64,000 bases of DNA from positions 62,001 to 126,000 of the forward strand of contig JAYKKM010000309.1 in NCBI GenBank assembly GCA_035772405.1, given 5' to 3'. Numbering within the stretch: the first letter of the stretch is position 1; every line of letters begins with the position of its first letter. A model generated the notes under the pieces. The model was not told the origin of the DNA, did not search any database, and saw only the letters and a list, made by a program, of their open reading frames with translations. The DNA is from Chrysogorgia sp. JL179-B06 (Eukaryota; Cnidaria; Anthozoa; Scleralcyonacea; Chrysogorgiidae). The position numbers and the translations under genes are program-made. Below, one piece after another: positions 1 through 12,300 of the stretch.

Positions 1-364
1 AATTCTTGCTATCTTTATCCATGAAATTCCGCTATTGAAAAGGAGAGATTTTCTAGCGTGTTTTATTATTGAAATGTTGTTTTGAGGTATAGTAGCCAAA
101 AGAGCGGAAATAATTTCACAGTGTCGTCATCGTAATAAATTTCGCGTAATCAACGCAAACAAAGCCATGACCTCATGCTTTGTCCCCACATACGCCACTT
201 TCCGGCAGAAAGCCTATAAATAAGCGGTCATCCCTTTCGATATTGTCACTGCCTGAAGATTCTTTTACAGATGAAACAAGTTGTAGCAGACCAGTTTTGA
301 GGTAAGCGAAAATCTATGATTTGCTCTAACTATATGTTGTTGAGCACTCTTTGCATTTCGTAGA

Positions 365-486
365 CCAAAACCTACACGTATATTATATATATAATATATT
401 ATATATATATATTTATTATATATTAAAAAAATATATATATATATATATATAGATATATATATATATTTATATATATATATATATAA
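365..486. repeat. AT-rich (TA)n microsatellite tract
   Basis: Nearly pure TA/TATATAT dinucleotide sequence with short A or T interruptions. It directly precedes a dispersed repeat starting near 495, and the second copy of that repeat at 60.44 kb is also preceded by a short TATATA run. The reading frames through it are low-complexity and not genes. Confidence 0.85.
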
Positions 487-494
487 ACAAACAA

Positions 495-612
495 ATAAAC
501 TCGATCCGAGATCAGGATCCGCTAGCATCCGCGTGATAAGGACTAACGCCGGTCGATATTAGCACCCTCGCCTTCAGGGCCTCAGGCCTTCGGCCAGCGC
601 TTCGTAGCGCTA
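495..612 (+). repeat. Dispersed repeat, copy 1 (second copy at about 60.45 kb)
   Basis: This stretch shares an ordered set of blocks with 60,445-60,560 in the same orientation: an AAATAAACTCGAT start, a CGTGATAAG block, then CGATATTAGCACCCTCGCC followed by GC-rich CAGGCCTTCGGCC-type hairpin sequence. Both copies follow a TATATA run, which suggests a mobile element ending in a microsatellite. The class is unknown. Confidence 0.6.
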
Positions 613-620
613 CGAGTGAC

Positions 621-905
621 TGGCCTACACGCGTAAAAACGCACAACTTTTTGCAAGTTGTTAACCAGACGCGAACAAGTTGTTCTCGACAGACGTGAAC
701 AATGTTGTGCTGCACTCTGTGAACAAGTTGTCAACAACTTGTTCACGTATGTTCCAACACGCATGTTCACGCATGATGAACCAACAGACGTGAACAAGTT
801 GTTCCAACACAATGTGACATTCATGATATAACAGCATTGTTCCAGCATGATAAATGAACATTTGTGAACAAGTTGTTGAAACAACATGTTACAAAATGAT
901 ATCAA
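621..905. repeat. MITE-like repeat rich in AACAAGTTGTT, copy 1
   Basis: The left edge reads CCTACACGCGTAAAAA, and the interior is a dense series of the near-palindromic motif AACAAGTTGTT with GTTCACG and AACAATG variants on both strands. The same edge sequence appears inverted at about 6,158-6,176 at the end of a related block. Its short open frames are by-products of the motif and not genes. Confidence 0.65.
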
Positions 906-1957
906 TCGAATAAATTCTCGTTTTTTTTGTGCACCCTCCGGTTTTCTCGCTTATTAATTTTGTAATAAAATCACACAAAATATTAAAATATTATTGAATA
1001 CTGATATCACTATTATTGAAGACGAAGATATCACGCAAACACATCCATGAATTTTTAAAAACGTTTATTGAAGTGACAATTTCAATACAAAGTCTCGCGT
1101 ATCCTTCTTTACACTGCTACGTACACAGCCAGTTTACGCCGGTTCTTTAGCGGCGCTTTATTCTCTATTTCATTGATATCATTGAAGTCTCACAACTACA
1201 GTCTATACAAAAATAATTTAAGAAGAAAACAAAGATTTAGGTTAATAACTTTCTGCTTTTCTTTTTGTGATAGCAGTCCAACTCTCCTGTAAACAAAATT
1301 CTCTCACTTTTGCCTAAAAAGCAAAGAGATCAGCATTCCGACTGTTATATTAAAGTGTTTGAAACACTTAACACCATCCTGACCAACGGTCTACCTGCAA
1401 GTTAAATGACTTACATATAACAATAAAATCGATACCGAATCGCTTTAGTGAACATTTTTCAAGGCTTTTTAACATGTCTTAAACCTTTTTTGTAAATAAA
1501 TATGAAAGCTGATACTACCAGTTCACATGTACTTTCTCCAAAAAACAAAGAATGATAAATTATATTTGCAAGAAGAACATCTCATGATTATTCCAAAGTC
1601 AAAGCTGTTTTTTGGTTTTCATTTGCAGTTGTAACTTTAAGTTATATTATCGTCTACAAATTGACTGTTTCAACTGACAGTATTGGACCGAGTGTGAATA
1701 AATAAACTTACCTAAAGTTTTTTCTTTTTCGTGGGTTTTAAGCTGGGAACAAAATGAGAGAGGAGGGACATGTATAATGATAGCGTATGTATGCAATGAC
1801 AAAGAGCCGATGGACCGATATATAAACATTGAAGAAGCATTAAGTTATCTAATAATTTATTATTCTTACCTCTTTGATTTTGTTCATACAGAAGACTCGT
1901 TCCTCAGACCATTGGCAATGCAGCAAAGGGAAAATCAACCGAGGGAAAATCCAGTGG
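906..1957. other. Non-coding, AT-rich, nothing recognised
   Basis: No frame with domain-like composition was found. A good-looking acceptor (TTTTGTTCATACAG) ends at about 1,890 and is followed by a short open frame to 1,977, but the peptide matches nothing I recognise and runs into a hairpin. Confidence 0.5.
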
Positions 1958-1959
1958 GA

Positions 1960-2003
1960 CCACAGAATAAAGATTAACTTAAAGTTAAATCTTTATTCTG
2001 TGG
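1960..2003. repeat. Perfect small hairpin
   Basis: CCACAGAATAAAG and its reverse complement CTTTATTCTGTGG flank a short TTAACTTAAAGTTAA centre, giving an almost fully self-complementary 44-bp stretch. It is not followed by a T-run and is probably a fold-back repeat end. Confidence 0.75.
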
Positions 2004-2085
2004 TGGGACTAAGCCATATATAGTTTCAATGATGCCAACTGTTATTCCGACTTCCAAATGAAGTATGCTCACGTGAGATACGCGT

Positions 2086-2243
2086 GACCGACTGACCGTA
2101 CACGTGACCGACTGAGTCTGACCGTACAACGTGACCGACTGACTGTACACGTGACCGACTGACCGTACACGTGACCGACTGACCGTACATGTGACCGACT
2201 GACCGTACACGTGACCGACTGACCGTACACCGTGACCGTACAC
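2086..2243. repeat. Minisatellite, about 20-bp unit
   Basis: About seven or eight tandem copies of a unit close to GTGACCGACTGACCGTACAC, with small insertions. It abuts the 3' tail of the minus-strand LINE that follows. The open frame across it is an artefact of the repeat. Confidence 0.9.
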
Positions 2244-2518
2244 ATAAACTTTTTATTTTATTTTATTTTAATGGATTTGCCACAGCAGGTAAATTACAAG
2301 AATAATAACAAAAAACAACGTCAAAATTGTAGAAATGTGGCAGGGTCACCGCAACAGCATACGCCAATTATAGCAGTCCCAGATATATAAGAATAAAAAT
2401 AAAGTAAAAATTAAAGACTAATAGATCTTCCGGAGGTCAACTACAGCAGCAGAGAGCACCAGCCAGACTCCGGGCTGAGCCACACTTTGGACAAACTGAT
2501 CTCCATGTCCTGGGGTCG

Positions 2519-2971
2519 TCATAGGGCCCCTCCACTGCTGCTATGTAGTAATGCAGCAGGTGCCGTTTGAACTCGACCCGGGGTGACACCAATTAATCGT
2601 AACTCGATCGGAAGGACGTTCCACGTTCTGCATGCTCTCACAAAAAGGAACCGCTGAAAAGTTAGTGTTTTACATCTCCGCGGGCGGAAATGTAGAAGGT
2701 TTGCTGTCGAGGAGGTTCTTGTTAATCGTATAGGTGTACAGGGAACAGGTAGTGTTTCGGGGTTGATTTTCGTAAGTTTGTTAATAGCTTTAAAAAAGAA
2801 GATCATATTCCGAAGCAAAATAGGACAACAATAGGTCATAAGTGGTTTTATCATCGAGTTATAAATGGAATGAGCTACCAACGGTGAAATATCTCTGCGA
2901 ATTCTCTTGAGTAATTTCAATTTAGATGAGGCTTTTTTAAAAACTGAATTTAAATGTTCATTCAAGTTCAT
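2519..2971 (-). pseudogene. LINE RT C-terminal region
   Basis: A 150-codon open frame continuing the LINE after the RT palm. It contains the typical thumb/C-terminal series: KLKLLKRIRR, then a run like YNSMIKPLMTYCCPILL, later RTWNVLPIEL near the end. In intact LINEs this follows the YADD-containing palm, which is visible here as ILYADDTAVYYA in a neighbouring frame at about 3,200-3,240. Reading continuity with the upstream RT frames is lost through frameshifts. Confidence 0.75.
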
Positions 2972-3179
2972 GTGGTGGTCAAGGACGACTCCAAGATATT
3001 TGTAGGATTTTGTTTCATGAACAATAGTATTATTTATTTCGATTGTATCCTACTGCTTTTAGAGAGACGTTGTGGTGTGCCGTACAAAACAAACTCTGTT
3101 TTCCCTTTATTTTGGTTCAAATATAGGTTGTTCGTATTATAGCCATTGGAATACGCTGTTACATTGCCTAGTGAGCACT

Positions 3180-4028
3180 TCTTGGATTAGGATAGGGTCC
3201 TTATTTGCGTAGTATACAGCAGTATCGTCGGCATATAATATCGATTCAGCCTCATCAATAGCCATCTGCATGTCGTTTATTAGACATTAAAGAGTAGAGG
3301 ACCTAATATCGATCCTTGCGGAACACCATAAGTTATGGGTAACGGGTTGGACTTTACCCCATCAAATACAAAACTATTTGGCTTCGATTGAATAGATAAT
3401 TCTTTAACCATTCAATCTCGGTAGAATGGATCCCATAATACGGAAGTTTCCTCTAATAAGCAAGCGTGATGGACCGTATCGAATGCCTTTCGGAAATCCA
3501 TAAAGACCACACCGGTAAGGAGAACACTATCCATATTACATCTTATGTCGTCCACCAAACGAGTAACTGCATGGACTGTGGATCTGTTTGGTCTAAATCC
3601 AAATTGATTTGGGCAAAGCATGTTGTTGGTCTCAAGATATTCACTTAATTGTTTGTAGACAACTTTTTCAATTATTTTAGAAAAAACCGTTGTGACAAGA
3701 AATAGGACGATAGTTATCTAGGTTAGATTTTTCATTAGATTTGTAGACAGGCAGGACTTTTGCTTGTTTTTTCAGATGTTGGAAAAATTCCTGATTTTAG
3801 GCTTTGATTAATCAGAACTGATAAAGGAACAGCAAGTTCCTCAGCACCGTCTTTTATCAGTCTTGGAGGTATGTCGTCGATGCCAGGACTTTTGGACGCC
3901 TTAAGTGCTTTGATAATATTAAAAACCTGTATTGGTGTTACTTCTGTAAAATAGAAGCGGCAATCATTTGGGTTGATGTAATTACCAAGAGATGTAAATG
4001 AACATGATTTCCAGGCGGGATAGGACAA
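3180..4028 (-). pseudogene. LINE reverse transcriptase, fingers and palm, broken frames
   Basis: Three consecutive frames carry RT motifs in order. At 3,735-4,028 there is a fingers region with ASKSPGIDDIPPRLIKDG. At 3,412-3,621 there is QFGFRPNRSTVHAVT followed by DFRKAFDTVHH, the first catalytic aspartate region. At about 3,200-3,345 the frame gives YGVPQGSILGP and then YADD. The motif order fits a non-LTR RT. Frame changes between the blocks show that it is dead. Confidence 0.8.
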
Positions 4029-4898
4029 GTTGGTGATTGAGTTTTTGCAGCGTCAAAGCAACAGAGCTAAAGAAGTTACAAAAGGCATTCGATATAACGG
4101 TCGTATCAGATGTCATTAAATCATTGATAAAGAAATGACTTAGCTGTCGATTTTTTGTCGTTTACAGGATAACTTTGTTTGATCCGAGACCAGAAGTCTT
4201 TAGGCTTATTAATGCTTTCATGAAATAGATTTCTGTGGAAATTTGATTTTGCTTTCCGAATGGCAGATGTAGTTAAATTTCGCATACGTTTATAATCATC
4301 CCAGTCCTTTTTCTGTTTTGAATCGTTTAGGCCTTCTTCAGGAGGTAGTCGCGGCTATTAATTTTAGTTCTAATATCAGATGTCAACCATCGGGCAGTCT
4401 CTTCCAGCCACTCTTTTTTCCATTTTTGGGAGCATGTTTGTTAACTATGTTTTGAATAGGTTCCATGCTGAGTTAAAGTCATCAATTAGGATTTGGTCCC
4501 ATGGGAGTTCCTGAAGATCAGATTTAAAAGATTCTTTTGAATAGAACTTATAGTTCCGGGCAAATATTTTGCGGGGCCTGTATTTCTTACAATTCATCTT
4601 TCGAATAACCCCAATCAGATGATGGTTGCTAAAAGCCAGACTCAATAGAGAAAGCATTGGAAATATTGGCGTCATGAGTCACAAAAGTTAGGTCAATTAG
4701 TGTATCTGTTTTGGTAGTTGATCTAGTCGGTTGTTTTATCATTTGTTGGAAATTATGAATTCTCATTATATCCTTCAAGTCCCTTTGTTCGTTTTGTCGT
4801 AAGTAATCACAATTGAAATCCCCAATGATGATAATCTCTTTGGTCGTCGACCAGAGCTGTCGTTAAGACATTATTAAAATCAGCATTAAAATTTTTAT

Positions 4899-5201
4899 TC
4901 AAATATTTTGAGGAATGAGGAGGGGCGATAGCATACACATAGAAGAATTGATTTCGAATTTTTGACAAATAATTCCACCCAAATATTTTCTATTTTTGTC
5001 TACTTCAAGATCTGGGCGTCTTTTCCATTCCAGGTCACTGCGAAGATATAGACATACTCCACCCCCTGATCCCGTTCTCCTATCGTTTCTTACAACATCA
5101 TAACCATCAATACGGATTTCATAGTCATTAATTGAACTGTTAAGCTTCGATTCAGTAACCCCAAAGGCATGAATATTTTTTCCTGACTCTTGAAGCAACA
5201 A
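4899..5201 (-). pseudogene. LINE apurinic/apyrimidinic-type endonuclease fragment
   Basis: The 100-codon frame has the early endonuclease signature TESKLNSSI (the ET/ES-K-L block with the metal-binding acidic residue), followed by GYDVVRNDRRTGSGGGVCLY, which is the usual R-x-D-R-x-x-x-GGG-V segment of LINE endonucleases. Upstream in another frame the start LKILHQNVNGL is visible at about 5,230. Later catalytic motifs lie in degraded sequence at 4,450-4,890. Confidence 0.8.
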
Positions 5202-5456
5202 TTTTACGTGACTCAGCTTCGATAATAGACCATTAACGTTTTGATGTAATATTTTTAAGGCCCTTTGGTTTTAAGCAACTTCTCAGTTTATTCCAAATTG
5301 TAGGCCCTTGTTCAATATCTTGAGAATCATTAGCATTGCAAACAGAACAATAACAAATGTTCTTGCTCTTCTTCAAATTTATCAATAAGAGATTTCATAT
5401 GAAACAGTTCTCCACATACCTCGCACTTGCCGTTCATTTGATTCTTCCTGATAGTT

Positions 5457-5774
5457 TTAGTGCAAGTAATAACACCTTATAGGCGGTCCAGGACATGTTT
5501 CAATATCTCCTCCAAGCAGTAGTATAATTTGAAGTGCTACCTTCGGACTAATTTTCAAACCAAACTCTCGCTGGTGTTGCCATAAGGATGAGTAGATATA
5601 TGAATCGTTGTAGTCTACAATAGGTTCACCATTAAAGGAGTAACAGACTGAACCACAACTTGTGTTTGTAGGCTTTTTGACCATAAAAATCAGGACAAGA
5701 CAGACAAGAGCTCTAAGCATAACCGCCACCGCCATTGCCAATCTTGTTGATCGTTTTGAATAATTTGGTGTCAT
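5457..5774 (-). pseudogene. LINE leader ORF with terminal 2A-like motif
   Basis: A 105-codon frame starting MTPNYSKRSTRLAMAV, with a hydrophobic stretch (ALVCLVLIFMV) at about residues 22-32 and, near the C-terminus, ALQIILLLGGDIETCPGPP. This is the layout of a 2A ribosome-skipping peptide (hydrophobic helix, then D-[VI]-E-x-N-P-G-P), which is known at the N-terminus of some CR1/L2-type LINE proteins. The normally invariant Asn before Pro-Gly-Pro is Cys here, which would be expected to abolish skipping. After the motif the frame continues into the LINE in other frames. Confidence 0.7.
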
Positions 5775-5799
5775 CAGCGAACTTCACGTGACCTTGGCC

Positions 5800-6176
5800 A
5801 TAGTGGTCTTCGCGTGTTATTCACGAACAGTGACATTAATGCTGTAACAAGTTGTTGGAACAATGAAAAACAACTTGTTGATTCGACAACGTTGTTCATG
5901 CATGTTGCAACATGTTGGTACAGCATGATGAAACAACAACAATGAAAAACATTGTTGCAACAATGGTGAACATGATTGTAACAATACGTTTCTCGCTTGT
6001 TCCAGCATGCGTGAACAACCATTGTTGTTTCAACAAGCTGTAACAACATGTTGAAACAATGATAAACAATGTTGTTTCATATCAAACAATGTTGTTCACG
6101 TATATGTTAACAAGTTGTTACAGTATTGTTCAGGCAACAATGCTGTAACAACTTGTGAGATTTTTACTCGTGTAGG
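5800..6176. repeat. MITE-like repeat rich in AACAAGTTGTT, copy 2
   Basis: The block carries the same AACAAGTTGTT/AACAATG mosaic as 621-905. Its right end, read on the minus strand, is CCTACACGAGTAAAAATC, matching the left end of copy 1. The left end (GGCCATAGTGGTCTTCGCG) is a degenerate version of the same terminus. Two copies of one short element family are more likely than one long element with these as its TIRs, but both readings are possible. Confidence 0.6.
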
Positions 6177-6251
6177 TTGCATTTCATTAATTTACATTAT
6201 TATGAATACCTTTTTATTACTAACAAATTCTTATTTTTTAATAAATTCAAG

Positions 6252-6393
6252 GAATTCAGCGGAAATAAAGACAAAAACTCCATTGTCCAACAATCTGTAT
6301 CACCTGTTATTGTTGCTCGCTACATCCGTATTCATCCTCTGACTTGGTCTGATTATATTTCAATGAGGGTCGAGTTTTATGGATGTATTAAAG
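6252..6393 (+). CDS. Exon: C-terminal third of an F5/8 type C (discoidin) domain
   Basis: The acceptor TTTAATAAATTCAAG ends at 6,251 and the donor GGTAAAAATG begins at 6,394; the exon ends in phase 1. The peptide begins EFSGNKDKNS and contains ARYIRIHPLTW and then ISMRVEFYGC, which is the canonical end of an F5/8C domain: the ARYIRI strand, the conserved Trp, the MRvE-GC strand and the closing Cys of the domain disulfide. The first two thirds of the domain must be encoded upstream and I did not find them between 1 and 6,251, where LINE and MITE sequence dominates. Family members bind phospholipids, glycans or collagen. Confidence 0.85.
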
Positions 6394-9300
6394 GTAAAAA
6401 TGTATTGTTTGGAAGTAGTATAAATGGTAGTTGGAGAAAAAATACCACGTGCATGACTTGTGCCATCTAGAATCTTCAGGATATGATGGGGAACTTCATT
6501 TCTACTAACAACTTTGCGTCTTTTTCAACATGTAAAATCGATTGCGATGGAATTAATTAGTGGATAGTGCTTTTTACTATATTAAAATTTCTAATTCACC
6601 AACAAAATATCATCCTCGAATTTAACTGAAGAACTCAAACAGCTCGACCTTAGACCTGATCCAGTCGATCCTTGTGACAGCGCGCCATGTCAAAACCGTG
6701 GAAGTTGCAATGTCACAACCAGGCTCGTACTTGTGCTACTGTATAAATGATTATGAAGGAGTGAACTGCGAAAGGACAATCATTGTCAAATTAAGGTGGT
6801 CTTGGACAAAAATAATAAAATCCTTTAATATTTGTATTTTCAAACATATTTTGGATGGAAATGATAGGATATCATATGCTGATACTAAATGAGTCAATTT
6901 CATATGTGCTGTTACCACGGTAACGTAGAAACGACCCCCAACAGAGTAATAAAGGGCACTTGTTCGGGGCAGAATAGCAAGAGAAGTAAAAACTAGAAAA
7001 CATATAAAATTAGGTTTAATGTAAAGCCAATAGATATATCCAACATCTAAACCACAACAAATTATAAATTTATATATATTTATTTAAAAAATTTAATTTG
7101 GATAAACACAGTCGAGAAAAAGAAATTTTCAGGACCAACCCATTAAATTTTGGTTCAATTTCGATTGCAATTGGATGACAAATTGATAAAAATCTGTCTG
7201 TAAGCTTCTCCGCGTAGAAGAAATGAATGAAAATGCTTGATTGCGCAAAGATTTGCAAAGAAGCTGAATTCACAAAAACTAATTATGGACTTATCAGTTC
7301 AATTCAGTTTATACAAAAGTGCGGTCATGGCCTAAGGAACAACGTATAATTTTGCATAATATTTGAGTAGAAATGAGTGCAATGAAGCATTTTATTCACT
7401 CTAGATAAGAGTTATAGACGTGTAGATCGCACATTGATAATTACAACAATATTTTATTGTATATGAAAAAGTGTGGTCATGGTCATGCACCAGGACCAAC
7501 CTTAAATATGTGCTAAATTTACCATATAAAATGTCTTCAATAAATAACGCGCTGGTGGAATTATGCAGTCTCTGAGTGCCTAATTCTAGTTTAATATCTA
7601 AATTATCATACTTATGACATCACAATGCATAATGACTTATTGAAAAATTCTGCATATCTTTACCATTATCACATGGAATCATTATTTTGATGATTTGCAT
7701 ATTTGATGTCATCTGATAACATCCACATACATGCACCTGTATTTCAAGTCATTTTATTACATAATGTAAAGGATATATAAGCGTTTAAGCGTTTTCAATA
7801 AGTCATTATGCATTGTGATTTCATAAGTATGATCATTTACATATTAAATAAATCTTAATATCTCAAGAGTGAAGTGAGATATGAAAAAGTTGTAAATGGT
7901 TAGTCTTTATAGTTTCAAGAGTTCTTTCAAACAAAAGAGTTATTTTACAACTGAATTTTTCATTGCATATGCCCTTTAATATACAATGGCCGATATTTTT
8001 TCGCATCGATGAATTTTTTATTTTCGGCTTATTTCTTCAACATCGTTGTAAGTCGGCTGAAAAACACACATATAAAATGTTAAGCCAATTTGGTGAATTA
8101 CTACATTTCTAAACACGGTGATTTTTTACCTTTTTTACTCAGTGTATAAATAGCTTGCGTATATATTTGAAAGTATGTGCTCCCGTGCGGGTGGACCGAT
8201 GTGGGTGGGATCTCTGCAGAGACTCTATACTCAAGGTACCGTAACCTCTCGTTGAGGGGGTAAGGGGAGTAGAGAAGGGGGTTCCTTTTTGCTCACTGAC
8301 CATTTTTACTTTGTTAAACTGTTATTACATTGATTATTTTCAATTCAACATTTAATAAACGGCTTTTCCTATGAAGCTTTTTCTTCGATTATTTTCAGTT
8401 TACCTGTATACTATTTAACTCTTTCCTGTCCGGCTGAAAAACATAAAAAAATTGTACTACCTCTTTGTTCTATTATATCTCGGGAAATATACATAACTGT
8501 TGCGAAACCTATACATTTTCTGACAGCCCAATACCGGCTGTTACCAATGCTTTTGAAGTTTCCGAACACGACACATTATGTTAATATAAATTAGCATAAT
8601 TATCATAAATCAGGTTGAAAAATTTCCATTTTTCTAGAAAAGGCCATCTTGCACGCCCACGTAGCATCATGAAAATTCAAAATTCCGCAAATCGCAGAGT
8701 TCTTTATGAAATCAAATCAAATTTGGCATGTGAGTGGAATCAGTGGATCTCATGTCCCTGGCGCTTGTCGAATTTAAATTTTTAATCTTGCGTTACGTGT
8801 GCCATGTTTTTCGATTGACGACTTCGGGGGTCTTCTATGACCCCTTTTGACTGGGCCGGACAGGAAAGAGTTAAACAGTGACAGTTTTATTTCCTATACA
8901 ATTCTTTTGCGCGCAAAAATTTCCAATTCACCAACAAAATATCATCCTCGAATTTACTGAAGAACTCAAACGGCTCGACCTCATGTTGTGTATTTGTTCT
9001 TTTTTCTATGTTCAGCTCCTATAACTCCAGTCAATCCTTGTGACAGCGCGCCATGTCAAAACGGTGGAAGGTGCTCGTCACAACCAGGCTCGTACTTGTG
9101 CGACTGTCCAAGTAATTATACAGGAGTGAACTGCGAAAGGATAACGGCCCGTAAGTCAACTGTTATAACACTGTTTTATACATACAGTACTGTTCAAAAT
9201 TAAGGTGGTCTTGGAAAAAAATAATAAAATCCTTTAATGTTTGTATTTTCAAACATATTTTGGATGGAAATGATACGATATCATATGCTGATACTAAATG

Positions 9301-12300
9301 AGTCAATTTCATATGTGCTGTTACCACGGTAACGTAGAAACGACCCCCAACAGAGTAATAAAGGGCACTTGTTCGGGGCAGAATAGCAAGAGAAGTAAAA
9401 ACTAGAAAACATATAAAAGTAGGTTTAATGTAAAGCCAATAGATATATCCAACATCTAAACCACAACAAATTATAAATTTATATATATTTATTTCAAAAA
9501 TTTAATTTGGATAAACAGAGTCGAGAAAAAGAAATTTTCAGGACCAACCCATTAAATTTTGGTTCAATTTCGATGTCAATTGGATGACAAATTGATAAAA
9601 ATCTGTCTGTAAGCTTCTCCGCGTAGAAGAAATGAATGAAAATGCTTGATTGCGCAAAGATTTGCAAAGAAGCTGAATTCACAAAAACTAATTATGGACT
9701 TATCAGTTCAATTCAGTTTATACAAAAGTGCGGTCATGGCCTAAGGAACAACGTATAATTTTGCATAATATTTGAGTAGAAATGAGTGCAATGAAGCATT
9801 TTATTCACTCTAGATAAAAGTTATAGGACGTGTAGATTGTACATAATTGAACAACAACAATATTTTATGGTATATGAAAAAGTGTGGTCATGGTCATGCA
9901 CCAACCTTAAATATGTGCTAAATTTACCCTATAAAATATCTTCAATAAATAACCCGCTGGCGGAATTATGCAGTCTCTGAGTGCCTTCTAGTTTAATATA
10001 TAAATTATCATACTTATGACATCACAATGCACAGGACTGGATTCATGAGCTTTCTATTGTATATGATGAGCTGATTTTGAAGCTTGCATATTTGCATTAT
10101 GTAAATTGAAGAGAGATCATTAGAAGCTCCGAGTTCGCAAGCAAATCAAAATGTGACGCTCGCGAAATAGGTTTAGTGTCCGGCCCGCGTAGTTTCTTTG
10201 TTAACATTAAATGCATAAAATCTTGAACCTAATTTGACGTCTCATATTAGGCTTCTCTCACTGGATAATTAGAGCCAACGGGCGGCCATTACTAAGGGAC
10301 CAAACGGCTCGACCTCATGTTGTGTATTTGTTCTTTTTTCTATGTTCAGCTCCTATACCTCCAGTCAATCCTTGTGACAGCGCGCCATGTCAAAACGGTG
10401 GAAGGTGCTCGTCACAACCAGGCTCGTACTTGTGCGACTGTCCAAGTAATTATACAGGAGTGAACTGCGAAAGGATAACGGCCCGTAAGTCAACTGTTAT
10501 AACACTGTTTTATATATACAGTACTGTTCAAAATTAAGGTGGTCTTGCACAAAAATAATAAAATCCTTTAATATTTGTATTTTCAAACATATTTTGGATG
10601 GAAATGATAGGATATCATATGCTGATACTAAATGAGTCAATTTCATATGAGCTGTTACCACGGTAACGTAGAAACGACCCCCAACAGAGTAATAAAGGGA
10701 ACTTGTTCGGGGCAGAATAGCAAGAGAAGTAAAAACTAGAAAACATATAAAATTAGGTTTAATGTAAAGCCAATAGATATATGCAACATCTAAACCACAA
10801 AAAATTATAAATTTATATTATATTTATTTCAAAAGTTTGGTTCGGATAAACACAGTCGAGAAAAAGGAATTTTCTAAAACATATATTTACCATGTATTAA
10901 ATTTTTGAGGTTTACCTTAGATTTATTTACAATGATGAAATTCTCACTTCACTCTTGAAATATTAAGATTTGTTTAATATGTAAATGATCATACTTATGA
11001 CATCACAATGCATAATGAATTATTGAAAAATTCTGCATATCTTTACCATTATTACTTGGAATCATTTGATGATTTGCATATTTGATGTCATTGGATAACA
11101 TCCACGCACATGCAGCTGTATTTCAAGTGATTTCGTTGCATAATCTCAAGGATATATAAGCGTTTTCAATAAGTCATGTCATAAGTATGCAACCTCGTTC
11201 CCAGGGCATTTTGCCTCCACGGCCGAAAATTGCCCTGGGATCGGCTGGTCACATGACACCCAAATGTCACAAATTCAGTTAGCCTTTCTTGCTTCAAGAA
11301 AAGAGTCTACGATTTTCTTTTTTCATTAAATTGAATTCAGTTTGAATTGGTCATCTTTCTTAATTTCTACTACCGTATCTGTAAATTGTAAATTTATTTT
11401 GTCTGCGAGGAGACCTCTTTACTATAAGCCCAGTGGTTTCTTGAGGCCTCCTCGCCACCACCAGATTTACTACTAACCTTAATATAATTTTCATGTATTT
11501 TCTTTTCAATTTGATTTCAATAATAATAATAATAATAATAAAATTCTAGGTGTTTAGATATGATAATTTTTGTGGTCTTTGTTTCCATTGCCTTTGTCTA
11601 CTTTGTTGACCTGAATAATTGAATGTTCAATGCTCTTCAGAGTTGTTTCATGTCAGCATTCGTCGGCATAAAAGCAGCTAACAAGCTTAATAATCCACCA
11701 TACATCCATGGGATCAGCTGGTCGATTCTATAATGCGATTGGCTTGTCATGAAACTCAATTAATTCAGCCGAGTATAATTTATTCATCTAAATGTGAATG
11801 CTGTCTTCAAATTTTACAGCAAATTAGAAGTGATAGCTTTCGCTAAATTGGATATATGCTTCTTCATACCTTTTGTAAGAGATAACGACCAGGACCATTT
11901 TCGCCGACCTTCCGCCGTGGAGGCAAAATGCCCTGGGAACGAGATTGATAAGTATGACCATTTACATATTAAATAAATCTTAATATCTCAAGAGTGAAGT
12001 GATATATGAAAAAGTTGTAAATGGTTAGTCTTTATAGTTTCAAGAGTTCTTACAAACAAAAAAAAGAGTTATTTTACAACTGAATTTTTCATTGCATAGA
12101 CACTTTAAACAGTGACAATTTTATTTCCTATAAACTGTTTTATTTCCTATACAATTCTTTTGCGCGCAAAAATTTACAATTCACCAACAAAATATCATCC
12201 TCGAATTTACTGACGAACTCAAACAGCTCCACCTCATTTTGTGTATTTGTTTTTTTTCTATGTTCAGCTCCTCAACCTGATCCATTGCATCCTTGTGCAA

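Larger units (their letters stand above)
2249..5780 (-). mobile_element. Decayed CR1/L2-like non-LTR retrotransposon (near full length)
   Basis: On the minus strand, from high to low coordinate, the order is a leader ORF ending in a 2A-like motif, a short Cys/His stretch, an apurinic-type endonuclease, reverse transcriptase with an FGFR, DFRKAFDTV and YADD series, a LINE-type C-terminal region, and a 3' tail of ATTTT repeats (seen as TTTTATTTTATTTTA at 2,250-2,270). Frameshifts and stops break it into many frames, so it is inactive. This domain order and the microsatellite-like tail are typical of the CR1/L2 group of LINEs. It lies upstream of the first recognised exon of the host gene, probably in an intron, in the opposite orientation. 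Confidence 0.85.

Noticed and set aside
1974..2243. Open frame rich in SVTCTVSRSRV
   Set aside because: Translation of the 20-bp minisatellite.
623..6176. A single 5.5-kb transposon with the AACAAGTTGTT blocks as its TIRs
   Set aside because: Each block has its own pair of degenerate ends and the interior is mainly a LINE plus unrelated satellite; two short elements are the simpler explanation, although not proven.
7070..9682. Two near-identical minus-strand ORFs (MNSASLQIFAQSS...)
   Set aside because: They are repeated because the intron segment is duplicated. Composition is non-coding and the third copy does not preserve the frame.
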